From positions 1-15,474 of the forward strand of contig DASQUK010000286.1 of NCBI GenBank assembly GCA_035641315.1: a stretch of 15,474 nucleotides of DNA, read 5' to 3'. The notes below the pieces were generated by a model. It searched no databases, was not told the origin of the DNA, and saw only the letters and a program-made list of their open reading frames with translations. This DNA comes from DASQUK01 sp035641315. GTDB taxonomy: Bacteria; Actinomycetota; Acidimicrobiia; Acidimicrobiales; VFJN01. Of this stretch, positions 1-6,320 are shown piece after piece. How positions within the stretch are numbered: position 1 is the first letter of the stretch; each line of letters begins with the position of its first letter. The translations under genes and the position numbers were made by a program.

Positions 1-161
1 TGTAGGTCGTGGCGAACTCGTCGGCGCGACTGCGGGCGTCGGCGATGGCTCGCTGCCCGGCCGGTGCGTCGATGTCGTCGAAGATCCTCCAGAAGGCGGC
101 CTTGACCTGGGCCTGGTGCTCGACGGGCACCTTGGCCAGCACGTTGCGCGCCCGGTGGATC
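1..161 (-). pseudogene. IS256/Mutator-type transposase, distal fragment
   Basis: Read on the minus strand from 161 to the left edge, one open frame gives HRARNVLAKVPVEHQ followed by QVKAAFWRIFDD, the conserved stretch that follows the second catalytic Asp of IS256/Mutator transposases. The frame is cut at its upstream side by the RIT element and continues beyond the left window edge. The other part of the gene is at 3530-4200: its last codons read RCLI and this part resumes at HRARN, so the gene was continuous before insertion. The third catalytic residue (Glu) of the DDE triad should lie outside the window. IS256-type transposases act by cut-and-paste or copy-out transposition; this copy is dead because of the insertion and a separate stop codon. 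Confidence 0.85.
156..161. repeat. Left copy of 6-bp direct repeat TGGATC (RIT crossover or target repeat)
   Basis: TGGATC is here and at 3530-3535. One copy belongs to the original transposase gene (reverse complement GATCCA in codons L-I-H). Either it is a duplicated target or, more likely for tyrosine recombinases, a shared crossover core between element and target. Confidence 0.75.
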
Positions 162-186
162 TCATGCCGAATTCGGCATGAGATCC
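157..186. repeat. 30-bp perfect palindrome at the left RIT end
   Basis: The 30 bases are their own reverse complement, centred on GAATTC (169-174). The central 20 bp (162-181) lie outside the 90-bp inverted repeat and have no counterpart at the right end. The palindrome contains ATGCCGA (164-170) and its inverse TCGGCAT (173-179), the same heptamer found in the terminal repeats, so it likely carries a pair of recombinase-binding sites. It also includes the TGGATC core on one side and GATCCA on the other. Confidence 0.9.
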
Positions 187-271
187 ATTATGCCGAGCAG
201 CGGATTATGCCGAGTTGGCGTGGTGAATCCTTGTGGGACAGGGGTTGTGGGCTGTTGAAGTCGGCATAATC
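182..271 (+). repeat. Left 90-bp terminal inverted repeat of the RIT element
   Basis: It matches the reverse complement of 3446-3535 over 90 bp with a single mismatch (GAATCC here, GAACCC there). It contains ATTATGCCGA at 187-196 and 204-213 and the inverse TCGGCATAAT at 261-270. These three motif copies are good candidates for recombinase-binding sites. The stop codon of the third recombinase overlaps its inner edge. Confidence 0.92.
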
Positions 272-1259
272 ACAGGTTCTCGAGGAAGGCAAGTAGTGAG
301 TCGCTGGGGCGGTAGCGACCGGCGACGGCGCCGGTGGGCGCGGTGCGGGCCAGGGCTTGTTCTTTGATGGCGAGATCGGCGTGCAGGTAGATCTGGGTTG
401 TTTCTATGCCTTCGTGGCCGAGCCACAGTGCGATGACGGAGGTGTCGACGCCGACGGCGAGGAGCCGCATGGCGCAGGTGTGGCGCAGGACGTGTGGTGT
501 CACGGTCTTGGTGGCCAGTGATGGGGATCGGCTGGCGGCGGTGCGAACGTGATGGGCGACGAGGACGGCGACGGCATCGCGGCTGAGCGCACCTCGCCGG
601 CGGCTGGGGAAGACGGGCTCGTGCGGCGCGCCCCGGCGTTCGGCTAACCAGACACGAAGCACGGCGGCGACCTCGGTGGTGAGGGGGGTGATGCGCTCCT
701 TGCGACCCTTGCCGTGACAGCGGAGATGGGCGCCGCCGGTGAGCTCGACATCGGCGCAGGTGAGGGCGGTGAGCTCCGAGACGCGCAGCCCGGTGTGGAT
801 AGTGACGAGCAGCAGCGCATGGTCTCGACGACCGATCCAAGTCTCACGGTCGGGAGCTGCGAGGACGGCGTCGATCTCGTCGTCGGTGAGGAACGACACG
901 AGTTGCCGGTGGGTGCGCTTGGCGGGGATGGCAAGCACCCGCTGGATCAGCGCCGCGTGCTCGGGATGTCGCAGTGCGGCGTAGGCGAACAGCGAGTGGA
1001 TGGCGGCCCGTCGGTTGTTACGGGTGGCCACGCTGTTGTGACGCTCGACTTCGAGATGGTCGAGGAACGCACCGATCACCACGGCGTCGAGGTCCTCGAG
1101 CGCGAGCTTGGACGGCGCCTTGGCGATGTGACGCTGGGCGAAGCCGAGCAGCAGGCGGAACGCGTCCCGATAGGAGGCCACGGTGTGGGGGCTGGCGTGG
1201 AGCTGGCCGATGAGCCGTTCGGTGAAGAAGCCCTCCATGACGGGAGCCAGCGCGCTCAT
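270..1259 (-). CDS. Tyrosine recombinase, third gene of the RIT trio
   Basis: A 329-residue site-specific recombinase of the phage-integrase/XerD type. The N-terminal SAM-like DNA-binding domain covers about residues 8-110 and the catalytic domain about 118-300. The full catalytic set is visible: R159 (GLRVSEL), K184 (HGKGRKE), H256 and R259 (HVLRHT), H282 (WLGHEG) and nucleophile Y291 (TQIYLHAD). The start is the ATG at 1257-1259, inside an ATGA overlap with the stop of the preceding gene. The frame is open further upstream, but that stretch overlaps the second gene and does not look like recombinase. The stop lies at the inner edge of the left inverted repeat. It probably works together with the other two recombinases; the division of labour cannot be read from sequence. 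Confidence 0.93.
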   Translation of the reverse strand: MSALAPVMEGFFTERLIGQLHASPHTVASYRDAFRLLLGFAQRHIAKAPSKLALEDLDAVVIGAFLDHLEVERHNSVATRNNRRAAIHSLFAYAALRHPEHAALIQRVLAIPAKRTHRQLVSFLTDDEIDAVLAAPDRETWIGRRDHALLLVTIHTGLRVSELTALTCADVELTGGAHLRCHGKGRKERITPLTTEVAAVLRVWLAERRGAPHEPVFPSRRRGALSRDAVAVLVAHHVRTAASRSPSLATKTVTPHVLRHTCAMRLLAVGVDTSVIALWLGHEGIETTQIYLHADLAIKEQALARTAPTGAVAGRYRPSDSLLAFLENL

Positions 1260-2182
1260 GGCCGTGCTCCGTCGGCAGAGTCGAGGCGCGCTGCGACCAG
1301 GGCGAGCAGCTCGGGAGCGGCCGACAGATACCAGTAGGTGTTGGCCGGGTGGACATGGCCGAGGTAGGTCGACAGCAACGGCATGTGTGCCTCGACATCG
1401 ACACCGCTGCGATACCAGCCGAGCAGGGTCCGGACTGCGAAGCCGTGCCGGAGATCGTGTGGGCGGGGACGGCATCGTGGCGAGCGAGCCTTGAGGCCGG
1501 CGCGGCGGACGAGGTCAAGCCAGGCGAGATGCGCGTTGCAGTAGAGGAGCCGGGTGCCGGCGGTCGAGACGAAGAACGACGGATCCCGCGGCCGACAGCA
1601 GAGCTCGTCGCGGCGACGTGCATAGCCAGCCAGCGCGTCGACGGTGCTGGGGTGCAACGGCACCTCGCGTGTCTTGCCGAACTTGGTCTGGCGGACCCGC
1701 AGCACGCCGGCCTGGAGGTCGACGTCGTCGCGGTCGAGCCGGAGCGCTTCCCCGATGCGCAGTCCGCTCACCGCGAGGAGCCCGATGAGGGTTTCGAGGG
1801 TGGCGGCCCGCAACGGCGAGCGCAGCTGGCGGGCGGCGGCCATGAGTGCGGCGATGTCGGCGTCGGAATACAGGTAGGGCACCGCCCGGTGGCTCTTGGC
1901 CGCCAGCAGCCCGGCGGGCGGGACCTCATGGCGTGGATCGATGGCATGCAGGTGACGGGCGAAGGCACGCACCACCGACAGCCGTTGCCCCCACCAACTC
2001 AAGGAGCCGTTCGCGGGCTGGGTCGCCCACGCGAAGGCGTTCTCGGTCGTGATGGTGTCGACGCAGATCGTGTCGAGGTAGCGGAGGTAGTCGGCCAGCA
2101 GCAGCTCGGCGCGGGCCAGCTTGAAGCCGAGCGCCCGGCGGATGGCGAGATAGCGCTCGAGCTCGCCGTGCAGGCCGCTCAT
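1256..2182 (-). CDS. Tyrosine recombinase, second gene of the RIT trio
   Basis: A 308-residue phage-integrase-family recombinase. The N-terminal core-binding domain is at about residues 1-90 and the catalytic domain at about 100-290. Catalytic residues are R142 (GLRIGEAL), K167 (beta-hairpin QTKFGK), H242 and R245 (HDLRHG), H276 (YLGHVH) and Y285 (NTYWYL), the tyrosine lying nine residues after the histidine as in its two neighbours. Between HDLRHG and YLGH there is a longer insert (GWYRSGVDVEAHMPLL) than in the other two proteins, a feature of this recombinase subfamily. Both ends overlap neighbours by ATGA: the start with the stop of the first gene, and the stop with the start of the third. 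This implies translational coupling and fixed ratios of the three proteins. Confidence 0.93.
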   Translation of the reverse strand: MSGLHGELERYLAIRRALGFKLARAELLLADYLRYLDTICVDTITTENAFAWATQPANGSLSWWGQRLSVVRAFARHLHAIDPRHEVPPAGLLAAKSHRAVPYLYSDADIAALMAAARQLRSPLRAATLETLIGLLAVSGLRIGEALRLDRDDVDLQAGVLRVRQTKFGKTREVPLHPSTVDALAGYARRRDELCCRPRDPSFFVSTAGTRLLYCNAHLAWLDLVRRAGLKARSPRCRPRPHDLRHGFAVRTLLGWYRSGVDVEAHMPLLSTYLGHVHPANTYWYLSAAPELLALVAARLDSADGARP

Positions 2183-3387
2183 GACGTCACCCGGGGCCAG
2201 GGCAGCGCGAGGTCACCCAGCCGGTCGCAGTCGACCTTGGCGTAGATGGCGGTGCTCAACACGCTGGCATGGCGCAGCACCTGGCCGACCTCGGGCAGCG
2301 ACGCGCCGGCCCGCAGCATCTCGGTGGCTGCGGTGTGACGAAGGCGATGAGCATGCACCGCCGGCAAGCCAGCGCGGACACACGCCGCCCGCACGATGTT
2401 CGACACACCGCCGCTGGTCAACGGTCGATGCGGCGCCCGAACACGGGTGAAGACCGTGGTCGCCTCGCAACGAGGCCGTCCCCGCCGCAGCCAGCCGGCC
2501 AGCGCCTCACCCACATCGGCGGGCAGGGGAAGCCGTTCCGCCCGACGGCCCTTGCCCCGAACGACGATCTCGCCGGCACGCCAGTCGATGTCGGCCAGCT
2601 CCAAGGCGGCCACCTCCCCGGCTCGCAACCCGAGCCGGGCGAGCAGGACCAGCACCGCATAGTCCCGTCGGCCGAAGGTGCTGCGCCGGTCGCAGCTCGC
2701 CAACAGACGGCACACCTGGGCGCGGTCGAAGGCGACCGGCAGGCCAGCCGCCCGCCAGCCGGCCGCCGTGGGCACTGCGGCGTCAAACTGGGTGTCGATG
2801 TGGCCAGCGACATACAGGTAGCGAAGCAGCGACCGCAGCCCGCACACGATGTACTTGGCCGAGCCGACCGGGCGCGACGCGCACTCGGCCAGCACGAACT
2901 CGGTCACCTCCGCCGCGTGCAGACGGTCGAGATGAAGCTCGCCGTCGACAGCGCGTGCTGCACAGAACAGCCGGGCCACATGCAGGTAGCCGGCGATCGT
3001 GCCCGCCGCCGAGCCGCGCTCTTGGACCAAGTAGACCCGGTAGTCCTCCTCGAGTTGCTCCGCCTCAGTCACTGGCGCGACGAGAGCTGGCTCGGGGACC
3101 GCACCTACGCCGCGCAGATAGTCGAGCATCGGCGCCATGGCCTTGGTCGACAGCCACAGCGTGTAGCCCTCGGCCCGTCGGTGCGCCAGGAACTCCTCCG
3201 CCCCCGCCGGCGTGAACTCCTCGGCACCAAGCCCGTGGACATCCAGCCACCGGCTCACGTGCGCCATCAGCTGCAACTGGTTGCTCGCCGCGTTCGACCT
3301 GTAACCGAGCTGCTGGAGTCGCTGCCGGAACCCCACAGCGTGCGGTGCGAGCGGTCCGACCACGCGGACCCGTGACGGCCTCGCCAT
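2179..3387 (-). CDS. Tyrosine recombinase, first gene of the RIT trio
   Basis: A 402-residue phage-integrase-family recombinase, the longest of the trio and first in the operon. A roughly 110-residue N-terminal extension precedes the core-binding domain (about 112-200); the catalytic domain is at about 220-390. Catalytic residues are R255 (LGLRAGEV), K279 (RGKGRR), H347 and R350 (HRLRHT), H373 (VLRHAS) and Y382 (TAIYAKVD). The ATG at 3385-3387 is preceded by a purine-rich GAGGAGAGGAGA ribosome-binding site with about five bases of spacing, by far the best start signal of the three genes. Translation of the operon therefore probably begins here. The promoter should lie between 3388 and the right inverted repeat (3446), or inside that repeat. 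Confidence 0.93.
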   Translation of the reverse strand: MARPSRVRVVGPLAPHAVGFRQRLQQLGYRSNAASNQLQLMAHVSRWLDVHGLGAEEFTPAGAEEFLAHRRAEGYTLWLSTKAMAPMLDYLRGVGAVPEPALVAPVTEAEQLEEDYRVYLVQERGSAAGTIAGYLHVARLFCAARAVDGELHLDRLHAAEVTEFVLAECASRPVGSAKYIVCGLRSLLRYLYVAGHIDTQFDAAVPTAAGWRAAGLPVAFDRAQVCRLLASCDRRSTFGRRDYAVLVLLARLGLRAGEVAALELADIDWRAGEIVVRGKGRRAERLPLPADVGEALAGWLRRGRPRCEATTVFTRVRAPHRPLTSGGVSNIVRAACVRAGLPAVHAHRLRHTAATEMLRAGASLPEVGQVLRHASVLSTAIYAKVDCDRLGDLALPWPRVTS

Positions 3388-3445
3388 CGTTGTCTCCTCT
3401 CCTCATCGGATCGATGTCGGAGAGAAGCCTCGAACGCCCCCGCCG

Positions 3446-3535
3446 GATTATGCCGACTTCAACAGCCCACAACCCCTGTCCCACAAGGGTTCACCACGCC
3501 AACTCGGCATAATCCGCTGCTCGGCATAATGGATC
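3446..3535 (-). repeat. Right 90-bp terminal inverted repeat of the RIT element
   Basis: Inverted copy of 182-271 with one mismatch. It holds ATTATGCCGA at 3447-3456 and TCGGCATAAT at 3504-3513 and 3521-3530. It lies 58 bp upstream of the first recombinase gene, so recombinase binding here could also control expression of the operon; that is inference. Confidence 0.92.
3530..3535. repeat. Right copy of 6-bp direct repeat TGGATC
   Basis: Pairs with 156-161. It lies directly at the junction between the RIT end and the transposase codons for R-C-L-I-H. Confidence 0.75.
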
Positions 3536-4200
3536 AGACACCGCTGGTGCAGGCTGTGCGCGAAGACGAGCTCGACCGCGCCGAGCAGGCCGGGGGCGCC
3601 GTCAGACACCACCAGCAGCGGCGCTCGCAGGCCGCGGGCGACCATGCCCTAAAGGAACCCGGCCCAGGCGTCGGTGGACTCCGAGGCGCCCGGCTCCAAG
3701 CCCACGAGCACGGGGCGGCCCTCCGTTGTCATGCCCCACGCGGCCAGCACCGGCTCGGCCCGGGCACCGTCGTGCATCTTGAAGTGGCTGCCGTCGAGGA
3801 ACAGGTACTCGAGGTGGACGTCGGCCAGGTCCCGGCGCTTCCAGGTGTCGAACTCGTCTTTGATCGCCTCGCACACCCGGCTCACCGTCGACTTCGACAG
3901 CGCCGCCTCGGCGCCCAGCGCCTCGGCCAGGCTGGCCTCCACGTCGCGCACCGCCAGGCCCCGCACGAAGCCGGCGATGACCAGGCACTCCAGGGCATTG
4001 GTGCGACACACCCCCACGCCCAGCAGCCGGGACGCCAAGGCCTCGTCGCTGCCCCGCAGCTTCGGGCGCTCGCCGTTTACGCTCTCCCCCGACCGCCCGC
4101 TCTTGAGGGTGGCGATCGTACTGCCGGGCAGGGAACTGTCAACCTGGTCCGCGAGGTCGCCACGGGGAAGCTCGAAGGGTACATCGGCCTCGGGCTGCAC
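3530..4200 (-). pseudogene. IS256/Mutator-type transposase, proximal fragment, with an internal amber stop
   Basis: The minus-strand frame from a GTG at 4198-4200 gives about 183 residues. It includes LRGSDEALASRLLGVG, RTNALECLVIAGFVRGL and ALSKSTVSRVCEAI (helix-turn-helix region), and LFLDGSHFKMHDG with the first catalytic Asp. At 3649-3651 a TAG interrupts GFL*GMVARGLRAP; the same frame continues through LLVVSDGAPGL, which carries the second catalytic Asp, to RCLIH, where the RIT element cuts it. The stop is in frame, so a single base change (for example from GAG, CAG or TCG) explains it. The gene resumes at 161 and continues beyond the left edge. The exact start and the IS terminal repeats are not clear. 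Two independent lesions make it non-functional. Confidence 0.88.
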
Positions 4201-4206
4201 AACCCG

Positions 4207-4229
4207 AGGCCGGCGAAAGCGACCGGCCT
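4207..4229 (-). terminator. Possible terminator hairpin downstream of the tRNA-Gly fragment
   Basis: AGGCCGG (4207-4213) pairs with CCGGCCT (4223-4229) across a 9-base loop. On the minus strand it lies 42 bases after the tRNA 3' end, where the original tRNA terminator would be expected. There is no clear U-tract. Confidence 0.35.
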
Positions 4230-4271
4230 GATGGCGAGGGCGTCGACATCAAGACGACCCAGGCGCTGCAG

Positions 4272-4314
4272 GGAGCGGGTGACGGGGATCGAACCCGCAT
4301 TATCAGCTTGGGAA
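4272..4314 (-). tRNA. 3' half of a tRNA-Gly(CCC), partial
   Basis: Read on the minus strand, 4314-4272 gives the 3' part of a glycine tRNA: anticodon loop TTCCCAA with anticodon CCC, 3' anticodon-stem strand GCTGA, variable loop, T arm with GGTTCGATCC, 3' acceptor strand CACCCGC and discriminator T. The 5' half (5' acceptor strand, D arm and 5' anticodon-stem strand) is absent and is replaced by unrelated sequence beginning CCGCACCGG. A tRNA broken exactly at the anticodon loop is typical of the distal junction left when an integrative element recombines into a tRNA gene. It cannot give a functional tRNA. Confidence 0.75.
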
Positions 4315-4420
4315 CCGCACCGGCCGACCCGTAGGTGGGCGGTGATCTGCGTGCGGAGCTTTCTCGCGTGGCCTCCACGGGCCAGGTCGGGACTCAACGT
4401 GTGGCCCGTGGGTGGCCCGG
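4304..4420 (+). repeat. Repeat copy A: attachment-like region with paired GTGGCCC motifs
   Basis: It starts inside the tRNA fragment with an 18-base stretch (CAGCTTGGGAACCGCACC) that recurs exactly at 6350-6367. It ends with GTGTGGCCCGTGGGTGGCCC, which recurs with three changes at 6445. In between, similarity to copy B is patchy (ACGGGCCAGGT is shared, and so is the order). Closely spaced direct repeats beside a tRNA fragment resemble integrase arm-type sites. No integrase gene is found between the two copies. Confidence 0.6.
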
Positions 4421-4631
4421 ACGAGTGCAGCTTTACGAGCCTGGTCCAGCGGGGACGAGGCAGACGAAGCCCGCACGAGGGCACGAGTTCGGTCGGGCTG
4501 GCGGACGGCCCCGGCCAGGCTCGCCTCGGTTGGCGGGTTGGCCGGGCCAGCAGTGACTGCTGCCGACGCCTTGTGCGGAACCGTGGCCCGTTCGACGCGA
4601 CCGGTTCGAGCCGACGACCGCTCGACCACCG
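4421..4631. other. Non-coding stretch after repeat copy A
   Basis: I see no convincing gene. The open frames here are low-complexity Arg/Pro/Ser translations of GC-rich DNA. The stretch probably belongs to the arm region of the attachment-like repeat and to the 3' flank of the BON gene. Confidence 0.4.
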
Positions 4632-4916
4632 TCAGGATGGCCCGGAAACCACCAGCTGGTTGCTCACGTCGACGACACCGGGCGTGTCCCAGGCGTCGTC
4701 ACCGGCTACCCGCTTGGTGATCGGTGAGTCGACCTCGCCGCCCAACACGACCGCCCGCTGGTCGACCTGGACCCTGATCCGGGCGTCTTGGGTCAGGATG
4801 TTCTCCCTCAACCGGCCGACCAGCACCGTCCTCAATTCACGGTCGCTAGGCAGCTCGTCGCTCGGCACGTCCTGCCACCCGTAGTAGATGCGGTCCGTAC
4901 GTGTGATCCACGCCAT
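4632..4916 (-). CDS. BON-domain protein
   Basis: A 94-residue protein. From about residue 25 to 92 it shows the BON (OsmY/nodulation) pattern: a helix with RELRTVLVGRL, strand ARIRVQVDQRAVVLGGEVDS, helix ITKRVAGDDAW and final strand TPGVVDVSNQLVV. The typical glycines of the GEV and PGV turns are present. BON domains bind membranes or other envelope ligands and are common in osmotic or envelope stress proteins. There is no signal peptide or membrane segment, so this one appears cytoplasmic and may be a single-domain regulator or adaptor. The ATG at 4914-4916 follows GGGGAGCGAG at good spacing. It lies alone on the minus strand between the two attachment-like repeats, possibly as cargo. Confidence 0.8.
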   Translation of the reverse strand: MAWITRTDRIYYGWQDVPSDELPSDRELRTVLVGRLRENILTQDARIRVQVDQRAVVLGGEVDSPITKRVAGDDAWDTPGVVDVSNQLVVSGPS

Positions 4917-5142
4917 GTGTCTCGCTCCCCATGCTGAGACCGTCCGCTAGATCCGCTATACCCCGCCCCCGCTGTCTGCTAACGACCGGTCGACGTTCCC
5001 TCACACCGGCTCGTCTGCTGCGCGAGCCGACTCCGGCGACGGCCGCTCCGGCTGCACACGAGGTGTAACGCAGTCAGCGAGCATCGCGCCGAGACGCTCT
5101 GGGGGCTCGGCACCCTCGCGGGCGACGGCGACGTGCGACCGT
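4917..5142. other. Stretch without a resolved gene
   Basis: The part near 4917 should hold leader and promoter of the BON gene. Between 5001 and 5142 a minus-strand frame (EPPERLGAMLADCVTPRV and onward to a stop at 5001) looks mildly protein-like and follows the 71-residue ORF, but it has no clear start or ribosome-binding site. Confidence 0.3.
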
Positions 5143-5358
5143 CTAGCGATTCGGTGGTCGGCTCGGCGGGACGTCAACGCCCAGGTGCCGGAGCAACTCG
5201 GCGATATCGCGGTCGATCGCTTCCACCGCGGCTCGGGCCGCGGCCCGCCGCGGCGACGCGGGAAGCAACGCGACCGTGCTCGCCAGGTAGTCGATCTGCC
5301 GGCGCAGCTCGGCGACGCGCTCCACCGCCAGCGCGGCCACCGGGTCGGGGCCACTCAC
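5143..5358 (-). CDS. Small helical hypothetical protein (71 aa)
   Basis: I do not recognise the family. The GTG start at 5356-5358 overlaps the stop of the preceding ORF (GTGA), which argues that both are real and translationally coupled. The product is almost wholly alpha-helical by composition: VAALAVERVAELRRQIDYLA, then a second helix with RAAARAAVEAIDRDIAELLR, ending in a Pro-rich tail (GVDVPPSRPPNR). Leu/Ile/Ala heptad spacing suggests a two-helix hairpin or short coiled coil. No signal peptide or membrane segment is seen. No good Shine-Dalgarno precedes it, consistent with coupling. Confidence 0.5.
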   Translation of the reverse strand: MSGPDPVAALAVERVAELRRQIDYLASTVALLPASPRRAAARAAVEAIDRDIAELLRHLGVDVPPSRPPNR

Positions 5359-5483
5359 GGCCCGGCCGCCTTCGCGCTGAAGACAGCGGCACCCTGCGCC
5401 GGCTCGTCCATCGCGGTGGCGACCTCCGCTACCTCCCGACGCGCCGATGGCACGTGGCAGTTGACGGTGGCCGTCTGCTTCAC
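5355..5483 (-). CDS. Very small hypothetical protein (42 aa), coupled to the next ORF
   Basis: The GTG at 5481-5483 begins MKQTATVNCHVPSARREVAE and the ORF ends at a TGA that overlaps the GTG of the 71-residue ORF. A purine-rich CAGGGCGAG lies just upstream. The same frame stays open to 5954, but the upstream translation is low-complexity Arg/Ser/Pro and lacks a good start, so I choose the short form. The start itself sits in a GTGA overlap with yet another frame reading VGLVADDVDRIQGEL and then stop, which has lost its own beginning. No function can be assigned. Confidence 0.4.
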   Translation of the reverse strand: MKQTATVNCHVPSARREVAEVATAMDEPAQGAAVFSAKAAGP

Positions 5484-5956
5484 AGCTCGCCCTGGATGCG
5501 GTCGACGTCGTCGGCGACGAGCCCAACGTACTACTCGTCGTGACACTCGCACGGCGCCGGGTCGGTGTGGGGTATCGTTTGTGCCGCGGGCTGCGGTCAC
5601 TCCGGGCCCACCGGATTGCGGCCCCCCGCAGCCCCTTGGATTCCCGCCATCCAATGAGCGGCAAGCGGGGGGGTCACCATCTGCTCTTGAAGCTCGAGGC
5701 TGATCGTGCGATGTGCCTTGTAAGCACGTCCTATCGGTGAACGTGCGTACGATCCCGAACGGCTGCGCCAGGTCAGCCTGCCGAGGCGAACAGGGCGACC
5801 GACGCCGATACTGGGTGCCCGCGCGATGGACGCGCGATGCCACCCGTGCGTGGCCGCCCCGTTCGGCGTAACGCAGCCCCGCTGTCGACGCGGCTGCGGA
5901 TCGAGCGCCAAGATCAGGGCAATATGTGCGGCGACTCGACGGGGCGGGAGGCACCC
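5484..5956. other. Stretch without a confident gene
   Basis: On the minus strand the 16 codons before 5480 (VGLVADDVDRIQGEL) look like the tail of a lost gene, since a TAG precedes them. A 7-bp inverted repeat CGACGAG/CTCGTCG brackets that spot (about 5516-5541). The last 20 bases hold the ribosome-binding site (GGGAGG) of the SnoaL-like gene. Nothing else is supported. Confidence 0.35.
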
Positions 5957-6320
5957 ATGGATCCGGTGGACGTGCACAGGGCGGTCGAGGACGCGTTCAA
6001 CGCTGGCGATGTCGACGGGCTGCTGGCTCTCTACGAACCCGATGCGCCTGGTGAGAGACGACGGGACGGTCGCGGCGGGGCTCGATGAGATACGCGCTGT
6101 GTGGGCCGACCTCATCGCGCTCGGCGGTCGCGTGCGTCTGGTCACCCGTTATGCAGTGGAGTCGGCTGACATCGCGCTCCTGAGCAACGAGTGGACCCTC
6201 GAGCTCGATGGCAACCCTGTGGCATCGGGGACAACAGCTGAGATCGCTCGACGCCAGGGTGACGGTTCATGGCGCTACGTGATCGACAACCCCTTCGCCG
6301 TCGATTCGAACGCGCCATAA
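5957..6320 (+). pseudogene. SnoaL/NTF2-like (DUF4440-type) protein, frameshifted
   Basis: The ATG at 5957 with GGGAGG six bases upstream begins MDPVDVHRAVEDAFNAGDVD followed by GLLALYEPDA, the classic first helices of an NTF2-like/ketosteroid-isomerase fold protein. The frame then breaks near 6042-6052 and continues one base over as RLVRDDGTVAAGLDEIRAVW, then RVRLVTRYAVESADIALLSN and EWTLELDGNP, and finally RRQGDGSWRYVIDNPF before the TAA at 6318. Restoring two bases (GC) in the GCGC-like stretch gives a continuous protein of about 121 residues. Related proteins are small hydrolases, isomerases or ligand binders; no specific substrate can be inferred. It is a pseudogene or a sequence error. 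Confidence 0.78.

Larger units (their letters stand above)
156..3535 (-). mobile_element. RIT (recombinase-in-trio) element inserted in an IS256-type transposase gene
   Basis: Three consecutive tyrosine recombinase genes on the minus strand, overlapping by ATGA, lie between 90-bp inverted repeats (182-271 and 3446-3535). This is the known layout of RIT elements. The 6-bp sequence TGGATC occurs at 156-161 and 3530-3535. Deleting one copy with everything between (3374 bp) rejoins the flanking transposase codons in frame as CTG ATC CAC CGG (L-I-H-R). That fixes the borders. No cargo gene is present: almost all of the element is recombinase genes and ends. All three recombinases keep their catalytic residues and neither terminal repeat is damaged, so the element looks recent and possibly mobile. 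Confidence 0.9.

Noticed and set aside
1260..1475. Upstream extension of the third recombinase
   Set aside because: It overlaps the second recombinase and lacks similarity to the family; the ATGA overlap gives a better start at 1259.
2269..3375. Long plus-strand open frame opposite the first recombinase
   Set aside because: It lies wholly antisense to a recombinase with complete catalytic motifs; its translation is low-complexity and is an effect of GC-rich codon use.
4303..4629. 108-codon minus-strand frame over repeat copy A
   Set aside because: A similar short peptide (ending VRFPS) is read from copy B, but this simply reflects the shared DNA motifs; the rest is Arg/Pro-rich and unlike a protein.
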